In this document: piece after piece, positions 8,510 to 17,185 of the stretch | How positions within the stretch are numbered: position 1 is the stretch's first letter | Layout of the letters: the number at the start of each line of letters is the position of its first letter | From: JALHOQ01 sp038144835 | GTDB lineage: Bacteria > Bdellovibrionota > Bdellovibrionia > Bdellovibrionales > UBA1609 | DNA: 64,000 nt | Direction of reading: 5' to 3' | Assembly: GCA_038144835.1 (NCBI GenBank) | Contig: JAYQON010000001.1 | Span: 40,443-104,442, forward strand | Translations under genes and position numbers: made by a program | Notes under the pieces: model-generated | What the model was told of the DNA's origin: nothing | Seen by the model: the letters and a program-made list of their open reading frames with translations, nothing else | Databases searched by the model: none

Positions 8510-10072
8510 ATGTCCGCAGAAATTTTGATAAATGTGCGCCCAAATCTGACCCGAGTCGCCTATGTTGATGACGGGATCCTTAACGATCTTAAGATAGAGC
8601 GCAGAGGTTCACCTACCTTGGTAGGGTCCATATACAAAGGTCGAGTGGTTCGCGTGCTCCCAGGGATGCAAGCCGCTTTTGTCGACATTGGGTTGGAGCG
8701 AGCCGCATTTTTATATGTGGCGGACGTGAGGGCCGACTTAGATTCAAACTCAAACCTGTTTGTCGATCATGAAGATCAAGGCAGCGAGAATGAGCGTTCT
8801 GACCAGGACGATAGCGGTGCGACCTTGGCTTCCCCGGCTCCCATTCAAGATCTCTTGCATGAGGGCCAGATCATAATGGTTCAGGTAGCCAAAGATCCTT
8901 TGGGCACAAAGGGAGCTCGTATAACCACGCATATTTCCCTCGCTGGTCGTCACTTGGTGTATATGCCCACCCTTATCCATTTAGGTGTCTCTCGCCGGAT
9001 CGCAGACGAAAATGAACGTCATCGCTTGTTGTCGATCATGGAAAGCCTTAAGCCTGAAGGGGGCGTTATTATCCGCACGGCTTGCGAGGGAGCATCTGCC
9101 GAAGCCTTGTCTGCGGATTTGGATTACCTCAATCGCATTTGGAGTGAAGTTGAAAAGGCTTATGAGAGACGTAAATCTCCGGGTTTGATTCATGGCGAAA
9201 TCGATGTTGAGCTTCGCGCCTTGAGGGATCTGCTTAATGAACGAGTGACTAAAGTCATTGTCGATGACTCAAAGGTTCATAAGAAGGTCGTCAATTTTAT
9301 TAATCAGTTTATGCCTAAGCACGGTAAGTCAGTGGTCCAGCATTCGGGTCCACAACCACTGTTTGATCTCTATGACCTCGACCTTGAAATCTCGCGTTCT
9401 CTGGATAGGAAAATTTGGCTCAAGTCAGGTGGATACATTGTCATTGATGAGGCTGAAGCCCTGGTCGTCATTGATGTAAACACGGGTCGGTATGTGGGCA
9501 AGAAGGACCTTGAGGACACCATTCTTAAAACTAACCTTGAGGCCATCAAAGAGATTGTCCATCAGTTGCGAATACGTAATTGCGGCGGCATCATAATCAT
9601 TGATTTCATTGATATGGAAAAGACAGTTCACCGCGAAAAGGTCCTTAATCAGCTACAGATTGAGCTCCAAAATGACTTGGCTAAAACCGCAGTGGTGTCC
9701 ATGTCTGAACTGGGTTTGGTGGAAATGACCCGCAAACGTACGCGTCCCAGCCTTGTTTCTTCGCTTTGTGAACCTTGCTCTTACTGTGAGGGCAAGGGCT
9801 ATATAAAGCGAAAGAGCACCGTGGCCCAGGAGATCTTTGTTGCGCTGGAACGAGAAGTTTTGCGCGGCAAGGCAGGAACTAACGCCATAGTTCACTGTCA
9901 CAGTGCTGTTGCCGATTGGATTTATGCGGAGGAGCAGGAAACACTGGAGGCCATAGAAGCAAAGATTCAGCGGCCAGTCATTTTTAAGGTTGAGCCCAAT
10001 TATCACATCGAGCAATTTGAGATTTATTCGCAGCTTCCTATTCCTCAGGGTCCTGTTCAGGCGGGGAGCTAA
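8510..10072 (+). CDS. rng: Ribonuclease E/G family endoribonuclease (RNase G type)
   Basis: An RNase that processes rRNA and decays mRNA. The S1 domain starts at about residue 37 (GSIYKGRVVRVLPGMQAAFVD). The S1 region carries an extra acidic insert (about 78-105, rich in Asp/Glu/Ser). Catalytic Asp residues are D322 (VIDVNTG) and D365 (DFIDM). The zinc-link cysteines are in CEPCSYC (about C420, C423). At 520 residues it has RNase G length, without the long C-terminal degradosome scaffold of RNase E. A TATAAG hexamer at 8496-8501 sits only 8 nt before the ATG. No good -35 was found, so that is weak promoter evidence. It is divergent from pilT. Confidence 0.92.
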   Translation: MSAEILINVRPNLTRVAYVDDGILNDLKIERRGSPTLVGSIYKGRVVRVLPGMQAAFVDIGLERAAFLYVADVRADLDSNSNLFVDHEDQGSENERSDQDDSGATLASPAPIQDLLHEGQIIMVQVAKDPLGTKGARITTHISLAGRHLVYMPTLIHLGVSRRIADENERHRLLSIMESLKPEGGVIIRTACEGASAEALSADLDYLNRIWSEVEKAYERRKSPGLIHGEIDVELRALRDLLNERVTKVIVDDSKVHKKVVNFINQFMPKHGKSVVQHSGPQPLFDLYDLDLEISRSLDRKIWLKSGGYIVIDEAEALVVIDVNTGRYVGKKDLEDTILKTNLEAIKEIVHQLRIRNCGGIIIIDFIDMEKTVHREKVLNQLQIELQNDLAKTAVVSMSELGLVEMTRKRTRPSLVSSLCEPCSYCEGKGYIKRKSTVAQEIFVALEREVLRGKAGTNAIVHCHSAVADWIYAEEQETLEAIEAKIQRPVIFKVEPNYHIEQFEIYSQLPIPQGPVQAGS

Positions 10073-10130
10073 GTCTTCGGAGTGCCTCATATTTTTGCTT
10101 CCTAAGGGACTTCGCGGGCGACTTGATGTA

Positions 10131-10154
10131 AGCCTCATCAGCGGAACTGAGGCT
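10131..10154 (+). terminator. Hairpin after rng, possible terminator
   Basis: An inverted repeat (AGCCTCA ... TGAGGCT) with a 10-nt loop, about 60 bp after the rng stop. It is followed by a mixed T-rich tail rather than a clean T-run. It may end the rng transcript before the rplU unit. No convincing promoter was identified in the rest of this 178-bp gap, although a good GGAGG site precedes rplU. Confidence 0.4.
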
Positions 10155-10250
10155 TTACTGTTGAAATCTTAAGCGGAATTATTGACTTAGGTAGGGCGGC
10201 GTGGCAATCAGATCCATTCCTATTGGAAGAGCTTTCGGAGGTTCTTAAAA

Positions 10251-10832
10251 ATGTACGCCATTATCAAGGCCGGCGGAAAACAGTACACAGTTAAACCCGG
10301 CGACGTTCTGCGCGTTGAAAAACTCGATGCGGATCTGGGTGCAGAACTCAAATTGACCGACGTACTGATGGTCGGTGGTGAAAAAACGTTTGTCGGTGAT
10401 AACGCAGGTAAGGCAAGTGTGACTGTCGTTGTTACGAATCAGCAGCGTGGGCCCAAACTCATCGTTTTCAAGAAGAAGCGCCGTCAAGGCTACAGGCGTA
10501 TGGGCGGACATCGTCAGCCCTACACTGAGTTGTTTGTGAAGTCGATCACAAGCCCTGAGGGGCAGGTAGCAAACGCAGAAAACAAACCACGAATTTTTGA
10601 TCCTGAAAAACGTGCTGAAAAACAAGCTAAGCGTCAGGAAATTTTGAGCCAGAAGCGGCTTGCTGCCCGTAAGGCTGGGACTAAAGGACCGGCTGCTGAA
10701 CCCAAACAAGTAGCCAAAAAGAAGGCCGCCCCAAAGAAAAAGGCAGCTGCAAAAAAAGGAACCGGTAAAAAAGCTGCGGTGAAAAAGACAGCGGCCAAGA
10801 AGACCGCCACCAAGAAAACGAAGAAGATGTAA
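10251..10832 (+). CDS. rplU: 50S ribosomal protein L21 with a long Lys/Ala-rich C-terminal tail
   Basis: The first ~105 residues are canonical L21 (MYAIIKAGGKQYTV, then KKRRQGYRRMGGHRQPYTEL). A further ~88 residues then become a Lys/Ala/Thr-rich tail with repeated AAKK/AVKK/TAAKK-like units, resembling histone H1-like or nucleoid-binding tails. The total of 193 residues is nearly twice the usual length. The frame is clean, and rpmA follows after 17 bp, so the stop is not displaced by a frameshift. RBS GGAGG precedes the ATG. The tail presumably contacts rRNA or DNA, but its function is unknown. Confidence 0.93.
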   Translation: MYAIIKAGGKQYTVKPGDVLRVEKLDADLGAELKLTDVLMVGGEKTFVGDNAGKASVTVVVTNQQRGPKLIVFKKKRRQGYRRMGGHRQPYTELFVKSITSPEGQVANAENKPRIFDPEKRAEKQAKRQEILSQKRLAARKAGTKGPAAEPKQVAKKKAAPKKKAAAKKGTGKKAAVKKTAAKKTATKKTKKM

Positions 10833-10849
10833 GGACGAGGTGAAAGACC

Positions 10850-11122
10850 ATGGCATCAAAAAAAGCAGCAGGTAGTACAAAGAACGGACGCGAATCACAG
10901 AGTAAGCGTTTGGGTGTAAAGCGCTTTGGCGGTCAAAATGTTCTGCCAGGCACAATTATTGTTCGTCAGCGCGGTACGAAATTTTATCCCGGCCGTAATG
11001 TCAAGATGGGCCGTGATTTCACTATTTACTCAGTTCTCGAGGGTCAGGTGAAATTCGAGCGAGTAAGCAAAGAGAAGTTTAAAATCAGTGTATACCCAAA
11101 GGTATCGGCCTCCGTGGCCTAA
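10850..11122 (+). CDS. rpmA: 50S ribosomal protein L27
   Basis: L27 lies near the peptidyl-transferase centre of the large subunit. The N-terminal MASKKAAGSTKNGRESQSKRLGVKR and GGQNVLPGTIIVRQRGTKFYPG segments are the family signature. The 90 residues are complete. It lies downstream of rplU, the conserved rplU-rpmA-obgE order. An intrinsic terminator follows before obgE. Confidence 0.97.
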   Translation: MASKKAAGSTKNGRESQSKRLGVKRFGGQNVLPGTIIVRQRGTKFYPGRNVKMGRDFTIYSVLEGQVKFERVSKEKFKISVYPKVSASVA

Positions 11123-11170
11123 AGCCTTGGCAAATACTCTGTTCTGATTTGGAAACCTATTTAAGCTGAA

Positions 11171-11200
11171 AAGCCCAGTCTGAAGATTGGGCTTTTTTTT
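11171..11200 (+). terminator. Rho-independent terminator after rplU-rpmA
   Basis: The stem AAGCCCA ... TGGGCTT has a 10-nt loop and is followed by a run of eight T residues. It ends about 80 bp after rpmA and only 5 bp before the obgE ATG. It should separate high-level ribosomal-protein expression from obgE, or allow only partial read-through. Confidence 0.9.
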
Positions 11201-11205
11201 GAGTT

Positions 11206-12228
11206 ATGAAATTTATTGATGAAGTCACCATTTCTGTAAGTTCGGGTAAAGGCGGCGCTGGAGCTGTGAGTTTTCGGCGCGAGGCTATGGTGCCACGCGG
11301 TGGACCTGATGGTGGTGATGGTGGCAAAGGTGGAGATGTAGTTATTCGCACAGACTCTCGCCTGCACTCACTTTTGGATTTGCGCTTTCAAAAGGCCTAT
11401 CGAGCCCAAGATGGTGAACCTGGCCAAAACCGAAATCGTTCTGGTCGTGACGGAAATGATTTGGTCATAACGGTTCCTCCAGGCACTTTAGTTAAGGACG
11501 AAAGTGGACGTCTTTTGTATGACCTGACCGATCAATCTGAAGTTTTGCTGCTCAAGGGTGGACTTGGTGGCAAGGGCAATACCTTTTATAAATCCAGCGT
11601 AAACCAGGCTCCGACAGTCGCTCAAAAAGGATTGGCTGGCGTAGAGATGGAGATCCATCTCGAGCTGAAACTTTTAGCGGATGTTGGCATTGTGGGGCTC
11701 CCCAACGCTGGCAAAAGCACTCGGAGCTCAAGCATTTCTTCGGCCAAGCCAAAAATTGCTGATTACCCCGTTACGACGCGTGGTCCAAATTTGGGAGTTG
11801 TTCGTTATGCGCAGGAGCTCTCTTTTGTGGTCGCCGATATTCCAGGATTGATTGAGGGGGCGAGTTCGGGAGCAGGGCTGGGAACCCAATTTTTGCGTCA
11901 TATTGAACGTTGCCGTGTATTTGTGCACTTGATTGACGCCTCTGTAATGGCTAGCAAGAGCCCCCTTGAGGCCTATGATGAAATTCGCAGTGAACTGGCT
12001 TTGTATGATCAGGCCAAAGCCGATGAAGAAGGCTTCAATCCTCTCTCAGCGCGGCCAGAGCTCGTGGTTTTAAACAAAATTGATTCGGTTGAAGAGATGC
12101 AGTTGCGTGCATCCGTAGAGGCCTTTCGCAAACGTGGACTAGACGTACAGATGATTTCCGCAGCGACGGGCAAAAATATAAAAGAGCTTGTAGATGCGCT
12201 CGGAAAGAGAGTCTTCAGTGAATCGTAA
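11206..12228 (+). CDS. obgE: GTPase ObgE/CgtA with aberrant residues in and after the G1 and G2 motifs
   Basis: An essential GTPase in 50S assembly and stress control. The glycine-rich Obg fold (residues 1-~158) and the G domain are present: Walker A GLPNAGKST (about 164-172), DIPG (about 211-214) and NKID (about 290-293). The residues after Walker A read RSSSISSAKPK, where the family has LISAIS-AKPK. Switch I reads DYPVTTRGP, where the family has DYPFTTLVP. Each change can be explained by compensating +1/-1 base differences, so sequence error is possible. The 340-residue length fits forms that lack the C-terminal OCT domain. Confidence 0.93.
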   Translation: MKFIDEVTISVSSGKGGAGAVSFRREAMVPRGGPDGGDGGKGGDVVIRTDSRLHSLLDLRFQKAYRAQDGEPGQNRNRSGRDGNDLVITVPPGTLVKDESGRLLYDLTDQSEVLLLKGGLGGKGNTFYKSSVNQAPTVAQKGLAGVEMEIHLELKLLADVGIVGLPNAGKSTRSSSISSAKPKIADYPVTTRGPNLGVVRYAQELSFVVADIPGLIEGASSGAGLGTQFLRHIERCRVFVHLIDASVMASKSPLEAYDEIRSELALYDQAKADEEGFNPLSARPELVVLNKIDSVEEMQLRASVEAFRKRGLDVQMISAATGKNIKELVDALGKRVFSES

Positions 12229-13207
12229 GATTGGTCTATTCGGTGGAAATTTTGATCCTTTTCATTACGGTCATTTAAACAGTATGCTCAGTGTGGCCGA
12301 ATTTTTTGAACTCAATGAGGTGAGGGTAGTTCCTGCATGCGTTAGTCCTTTGAGGGTCCAGACACAAGGGTCGAGTGCGCAACAACGTTTAGAGATGCTC
12401 ACTCGAGGGATTTCTGGTCATGAAAATTTAATAAAAATTGATATGCAGGAAATTGAGCGGGGTGGTGTTAGTTATACGATCGACACCATAAGGGCACTTG
12501 AGAATGAAGATGATCGCTTGATGCTCATCATTGGCATGGATCAATTTTCCAAGTTTGATCAGTGGAAAGACTTTGACCAAATCCTCACCAAAGCAGACCT
12601 CATTGTCACTTCACGTCCAGGGATGGAGCTGCCGTACACGCTTGAGGACTGGCCAGTGGCAGTTAGATCATTGGTGGCGGACCATGATCAGCATCAAGCT
12701 GTACTGAAGACAGGGCGATCAATATATTTTTTCCAGTTGGCCGATGTCGAGGCCTCGGGCACGGAGATACGTCGAAAAGTTCGGTTTAATCAGAGTATTC
12801 ATGGATTAGTTCCTCCAGGAGTTGAGGAGTACATTCGAGAGCAAAAGTTATATGAATCCGTTCAACGTAATATCGGCGATTTTGAAAAATTCACGGCCTT
12901 TTGTGCGGGTATTTTGAATGAAAAAGGCGGAATAAATGTCCAATCTTATGACTTGCGAGAGCGGCAAGGACCATCCGAATTCACTTTGATTTGCTCAGGT
13001 ACCAGCACTCGCCATGCTTCGGCCTTGGCCGATCATGTAGTGAAAGAGGTAAAGAAAGAGTACGGGGTTTGGCCTGAAAGCATTGAAGGTCAAAGTGAGG
13101 GACGCTGGGTTTTAGTTGATTATGGGGCATTGATTATTCACGTATTTTACGATTTTGTTCGTCAGGAATACCGTCTCGAAGACCTATGGACTAAGCCCCG
13201 AGCATAG
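12218..13207 (+). CDS. nadD: Fusion: nicotinate-nucleotide adenylyltransferase (NadD) + ribosomal silencing factor RsfS
   Basis: Two complete domains in one 329-residue frame. Residues ~1-215 are NadD (NAD synthesis; GLFGGNFDPFHYGHL nucleotide-binding start, SGTEIRRKV near the end). Residues ~220-329 are RsfS/Iojap, which binds L14 and blocks subunit joining (WVLVDYGALIIHVFYDF, YRLEDLW). An upstream ATG at 12194 would overlap obgE by 35 bp. The GTG at 12218 is preferred because it is preceded by a GGAAAGAGAG site and begins at the NadD fold. No stop or frame shift lies between the domains. In most bacteria these are two adjacent genes. The next gene, rlmH, abuts the stop directly. Confidence 0.88.
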   Translation: MNRKIGLFGGNFDPFHYGHLNSMLSVAEFFELNEVRVVPACVSPLRVQTQGSSAQQRLEMLTRGISGHENLIKIDMQEIERGGVSYTIDTIRALENEDDRLMLIIGMDQFSKFDQWKDFDQILTKADLIVTSRPGMELPYTLEDWPVAVRSLVADHDQHQAVLKTGRSIYFFQLADVEASGTEIRRKVRFNQSIHGLVPPGVEEYIREQKLYESVQRNIGDFEKFTAFCAGILNEKGGINVQSYDLRERQGPSEFTLICSGTSTRHASALADHVVKEVKKEYGVWPESIEGQSEGRWVLVDYGALIIHVFYDFVRQEYRLEDLWTKPRA

Positions 13208-13681
13208 ATGCAACTTAATTTTTTTGTTTTTGAAACAAGGTCTCCCGACTGGCTTCAACAAATCCGAACCGATTACGTAGGTAAAATTTCCGGTTTTTTG
13301 AACATGGAATGGCGAACCCTCAAGAGCCCGGGGGCGGAGCGCGATCAGGCTGACATCAAACGTAAGCGAGAGGCTGAGCTACTCTTTAAGCAGCTTGATG
13401 AGCGGGATTATGTGATCTTGTTCGATGAGGCCGGCAGACTACATAAGAAGTCCGAAGAGTTTGCGATAGCTCTTAGTCGGGCACTCGAAAGTGGAAAATC
13501 GCGAGTTGTTTTTTGTATTGGTGGCCCCTATGGCTTTGATGAGAAAGTAAAAGCTCGAGCACAAGCTCGATGGTCGCTGTCTACTTTAACCATGAATCAT
13601 TGGATAGCTCAGGCAGTTGCCCTGGAACAAATTTATAGGGGCCTTACAATCCTGAAGGGTTTGCCCTATCATAACCGTTGA
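13208..13681 (+). CDS. rlmH: 23S rRNA pseudouridine-1915 N3-methyltransferase RlmH
   Basis: A SPOUT-family methyltransferase of 157 residues, normal for RlmH. The characteristic IGGPYGFDE and NHWIAQAVALEQIYRG-type C-terminus (usual LEQIYRA.) are visible, with LFDEAGRLHKKSEEFA in the centre. The ATG abuts the stop of nadD-rsfS (TAG ATG), the usual rsfS-rlmH arrangement. Confidence 0.93.
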   Translation: MQLNFFVFETRSPDWLQQIRTDYVGKISGFLNMEWRTLKSPGAERDQADIKRKREAELLFKQLDERDYVILFDEAGRLHKKSEEFAIALSRALESGKSRVVFCIGGPYGFDEKVKARAQARWSLSTLTMNHWIAQAVALEQIYRGLTILKGLPYHNR

Positions 13682-13778
13682 GCCGTTGCTGGCTCCGAAA
13701 TTCGATGGCCTTTTGAAGTTTGCGATGTCTACAAATTGAGATTGATTGGCATTATGTTTTGCAGATCAGGGCTCACTC

Positions 13779-14375
13779 ATGTTCTGGCCTCGTTCTTGTC
13801 TCATTTGTCACAGCTTTATGTTTGAATCCACGGCTCTGTGCCGGAGGTGCTCCTCGGACCTATGGGATTTACGTAGCCCTATCGTTCGCTTCGGCCGAGG
13901 ATATACAATTCGCAGCCTTTTTCGATGGTACCCTGAATACGGCCTACCTGCGCTGGATTGGTTGGCTCGAGGTCTGAAAAAACGGTCCCAATCTGAACTA
14001 TGGCGCGAGTTTGCTTTATGGATGATTGAGACAAATGGTACGCCCGAGAATTCGCTCTTTGTTCCCGTACCTTCACGTGGGCCAAATCATGCGCTAGGCC
14101 TGGCCTATGCCCTTGCGGATGTTTGTGGAGGGCGAATGGAGAATCCATTAAAAGTTTGTGGCAAGCAGTCTCAAAAAAGCCTGAACCGCGAAGGGCGATG
14201 GGGAGTCACATTTGAAATTGAAGGAAAATTTTGCAGCAAATTCAAGACTGTCATTATCGTTGACGATGTGGTGACCACGGGTGCGACGGCCTCTGCCGCC
14301 TACAAGATTTTAGGGCGGCCTAAGAATTGCGAGGTTTGGTGTTTGTTAGACCGGCGTCCTTGCGGCACAGGATAG
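13779..14375 (+). CDS. comF: ComF-family phosphoribosyltransferase-like protein
   Basis: The N-terminal zinc-binding region is CLICH...CRRC. The C-terminal PRTase motif is VIIVDDVVTTGAT, with VPVPSRGPNHALGLA before it. About 199 residues from the ATG at 13779. The frame also contains an upstream TTG at 13746, but the ATG gives the normal start just ahead of the zinc motif. ComF is linked to DNA uptake and chromosome processing in several bacteria. It stands about 95 bp after rlmH and 20 bp before lolA-like. Confidence 0.88.
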   Translation: MFWPRSCLICHSFMFESTALCRRCSSDLWDLRSPIVRFGRGYTIRSLFRWYPEYGLPALDWLARGLKKRSQSELWREFALWMIETNGTPENSLFVPVPSRGPNHALGLAYALADVCGGRMENPLKVCGKQSQKSLNREGRWGVTFEIEGKFCSKFKTVIIVDDVVTTGATASAAYKILGRPKNCEVWCLLDRRPCGTG

Positions 14376-14394
14376 TGGCTGCTATATACATGGC

Positions 14395-15033
14395 ATGTCA
14401 AAGTGGTATTTGATCGGCTTATTCGTTTCCAGTTTATCGGCCTTGAACATTGAAGCCCGAGCTCCGGAGTCTGAGGTGGATGCGGTGCTAAGTCGATACC
14501 GTCAGGCTAAGGCCGTGCAGTCTAAGGTTAAAAAAATTGTGGTGCAGGAGCTAGTGGGATCGTCATCAGAGAGTAAGGGAAATTTTTATTTCTCAAAAGG
14601 TAAACTGAGGCTCGATTTTACCGAGCCTGAAAAGACACTACTGGTCTATGACGGTAAATACGTCTGGCTCGAATCAAGAATGGAAGAAATGGTGTCAGTA
14701 ACTAAAATAGCGACAGGTGAACTAAAAAAGTCTGACTCATTACTGGCGGCATTATTTGAGAAGCAAAATGCGCTTAAAGGATTTCGCTTAATTGAGAGTA
14801 AATCTTCGGATCAAGGCAAAGTTTATTCGTTTGAACCGAAAGACAAGACTAAAACTGAAATTCAGTACCTAGAGCTCGGTTTGAAGAAAGATAGTTTAAA
14901 GTATTTGGTCTACCGCGACCAAGTTGAGAATAAGGTGAGCTTCGAATTCGAAAAAATCTATGTGACTACGGTACCTGCCAGCAAATTTAAATACAAACCG
15001 CCCCGAGGGGCAAACGTAACAGAGATCCAATGA
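14395..15033 (+). CDS. lolA: LolA-like outer-membrane lipoprotein carrier
   Basis: A periplasmic carrier of lipoproteins between LolCDE and LolB. It has a cleavable signal (about residues 1-22, ALNIEARA). A beta-rich domain with the KGNFYFSKGKLRLDF and KTLLVYDGKYVWL segments is typical of LolA, where the strand pattern is F..PgrfrWe..pp..q.ivsdG...W. At 212 residues it is normal. No lolB or lolCDE gene is nearby. The stop overlaps the rimO ATG by 4 bp (ATGA), so the two are coupled. Confidence 0.82.
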   Translation: MSKWYLIGLFVSSLSALNIEARAPESEVDAVLSRYRQAKAVQSKVKKIVVQELVGSSSESKGNFYFSKGKLRLDFTEPEKTLLVYDGKYVWLESRMEEMVSVTKIATGELKKSDSLLAALFEKQNALKGFRLIESKSSDQGKVYSFEPKDKTKTEIQYLELGLKKDSLKYLVYRDQVENKVSFEFEKIYVTTVPASKFKYKPPRGANVTEIQ

Positions 15034-16412
15034 AAGAGCTGAACAAAGATTCTAAAAAAGTACATTTTGTAAGCCTTGGTTGCCCCAAGAACCTCGTTGA
15101 TTCCGAAATCATGGCCGGATCATTGATGCGTGATGGATATTCGGTGGTTGGCGAGGCTGAAGAGGCTGACACGGTTATTATTAACACGTGCGGATTTATT
15201 GAGGCTAGTAAGCAGGAGTCTCTCGATAAAATTTTGGAGATGACCGATCTTAAAAAAGCTGGAAATTTAAAGAAGGTCGTGGTGGCAGGATGCCTCACCC
15301 AACGTTACAAAGATGAGCTTGTCGATGGCTTGCCTGAAGCTGATTTATTTGTTGGTTCAGGACAGTTCCAAAATATCGCTCAGATTTTAAGAGCCTCAAA
15401 GGCTGGTGGGTTGGAAAAGCGCTTTTTTAATTTGCCGACCTATCTTCAAGAAGACTCCACGCCAAGAGTGAATTCACAGCCGCGCCATCGCGCCTATCTC
15501 AAAATTTCTGAGGGATGTAAGAAGCGCTGTGCTTTTTGTGCCATTCCCATGATCCGGGGAAACCTTCAGTCGCGCCACCTTTCAGCAATTCTAAGTGAAG
15601 CGAAACTGTTAGTTGCCGGCGGAGTGAAAGAATTGATTGTTATTAGTCATGATTTTACCGACTTTGGTTGGGATTTGCGCAAACAAAACGCCGAAGCTAA
15701 AGAAAGCCCTGATGAGCTTTTACGGGTGCTGGCGGATGAATCGGGGGCTGAGTGGATTCGAGTTCTTTATCAGTATCCCGATGGCGTCACGGACACGACC
15801 TTGGACCTTATTGAGAGTCGTTCAAACCTAGTTAAGTATTTTGATATGCCACTTCAGCATATCAATAACGAGGTTTTAAAAAACATGAATAGAAGAATGA
15901 CTCGTCAGAAAATTGAAGACACTCTCAGCCGAGTGCGTGATCGGCTGCCCGAGGCAGTGGTTCGCACACAATTCATTGTGGGCTTCCCTGGGGAAACTGA
16001 AGAACATTTCGAAGAGCTTATGACCTTTGTCGAGAAAAATCGCTTTGATCGGGTGGGTTGTTTTGTGTACTCGCAGGAAGAGAACACTAAGGCCGGCTCT
16101 CTTCCTGATCAAGTCGACGAGAAAACAAAGCAACGCCGCCACGATCAGCTTATGGAGCTTCAGCAAGGCCTATCGCGTGAAAAGCACAAAGCCTACATTG
16201 GAAAAACGGTGCAGGTTTTAGTTGAGGGATTTAGTGAGGAAACCGATCTACTCCTTGTGGGCCGCCACTCTCAACAGGCGCCAGACATTGATGGTGTGAC
16301 ATACATTAACGATGGGCAGGCGCAAGTAGGGGATATGGTGCAAGTCGAAATTACGGATGCGATGGATTACGATCTGATTGGTGGAATTGTACAAGATGGT
16401 GGACCGCAGTAA
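15030..16412 (+). CDS. rimO: Ribosomal protein S12 methylthiotransferase RimO
   Basis: A radical-SAM enzyme that methylthiolates Asp of S12. The N-terminal UPF0004 domain begins KVHFVSLGCPKNLVDSE and carries further cysteines in NTCGF and AGCLTQ. The radical SAM motif is CKKRCAFC, and a TRAM-like C-terminus follows. About 460 residues, complete. It overlaps lolA-like upstream. A 248-bp gap follows, in which I find no convincing gene, promoter or terminator. Confidence 0.95.
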   Translation: MKELNKDSKKVHFVSLGCPKNLVDSEIMAGSLMRDGYSVVGEAEEADTVIINTCGFIEASKQESLDKILEMTDLKKAGNLKKVVVAGCLTQRYKDELVDGLPEADLFVGSGQFQNIAQILRASKAGGLEKRFFNLPTYLQEDSTPRVNSQPRHRAYLKISEGCKKRCAFCAIPMIRGNLQSRHLSAILSEAKLLVAGGVKELIVISHDFTDFGWDLRKQNAEAKESPDELLRVLADESGAEWIRVLYQYPDGVTDTTLDLIESRSNLVKYFDMPLQHINNEVLKNMNRRMTRQKIEDTLSRVRDRLPEAVVRTQFIVGFPGETEEHFEELMTFVEKNRFDRVGCFVYSQEENTKAGSLPDQVDEKTKQRRHDQLMELQQGLSREKHKAYIGKTVQVLVEGFSEETDLLLVGRHSQQAPDIDGVTYINDGQAQVGDMVQVEITDAMDYDLIGGIVQDGGPQ

Positions 16413-16660
16413 GCGCTTATAATCAGACAACTAAATGTTGACACCAAAGATTCATCAGCGGTGCAATAGAGTTCTGGTCTTTGGGGAGGGGAATGTGGTC
16501 ACTGGGCAATTTGTTATGTTATTTGTGTGTTCTGTCGTTATATTTTTTGTCGTAAATGTTCTGGTCAATTAGATTTGATTTTTTCGGCCAACATCAGCTG
16601 ATACCAGATAATTTAAGAACGATTGTCACCTTATCGCAGCAACACAATTGATTTTCTAGA

Positions 16661-17173
16661 TTACTGCGTAAAGTTGTATATATCTCCATAATTGCGGCCC
16701 AGTTCTTCCGAGTCCATGCCGTAGCCAATTACAAAGCGATCTTCGATTGTGCGGCCTACATAGTCAGGGGATATTGGCAGCTCCCTTAAGGCAGGCTTAT
16801 CTAATAGTGCGACAATTTTTAGAGATGCAGGACTTGATGCTAACAACCGAGTTTTCAAAAAATTCAAAGTCCGGCCAGCATCAATGATCTCTTCGATAAT
16901 CAGTACATGCTTGTCTTGAATATCTACTGAAATATCTTTGATAATGCGGACACTCTCGCCTTTCGGGGAGGTCACGTACACAAAATCCAAAATTTGTGGA
17001 AGTTTGATTTGGCGAGAAAGGTCTGACATAAAAAGCACGGAACCCTTAAGTGGGCAGATCAGAACCAGCTCTTTTCCTATATAATCCTTTTCAATTTCAC
17101 GCGCCAGCTCGGCGACCATCTCGGCAATTTCGTCTTTTGTGATTGAGGGAATCATTCCTTCGCGGATCTGCAT
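16661..17173 (-). CDS. hpt: Hypoxanthine phosphoribosyltransferase
   Basis: Salvages hypoxanthine and guanine using PRPP. The PRPP-binding motif appears as VLIIEEIIDAGRTL (the family has V.IVEDIIDTG.T), with LICPLKGSVLFMSDL upstream and FVIGYGMDSEELGRNY at the C-terminus. The 170-residue length is standard. It lies downstream of the TPR and bamD genes. The purine released by punA elsewhere in the window is a plausible substrate source. Confidence 0.93.
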   Translation of the reverse strand: MQIREGMIPSITKDEIAEMVAELAREIEKDYIGKELVLICPLKGSVLFMSDLSRQIKLPQILDFVYVTSPKGESVRIIKDISVDIQDKHVLIIEEIIDAGRTLNFLKTRLLASSPASLKIVALLDKPALRELPISPDYVGRTIEDRFVIGYGMDSEELGRNYGDIYNFTQ

Positions 17174-17185
17174 AGATGATGCTCC

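Noticed and set aside
14023..14035. Half-site TTGAGAC in comF
   Set aside because: No inverted partner is present nearby, so it is not a copy of the palindrome.
16413..16660. TATAAT and TTGACA hexamers and a repeated GTTCTGGTC in the rimO-hpt gap
   Set aside because: The hexamers do not pair at proper spacing with a second element, and there is no plus-strand gene downstream. The 9-bp repeat is too short to mean much.
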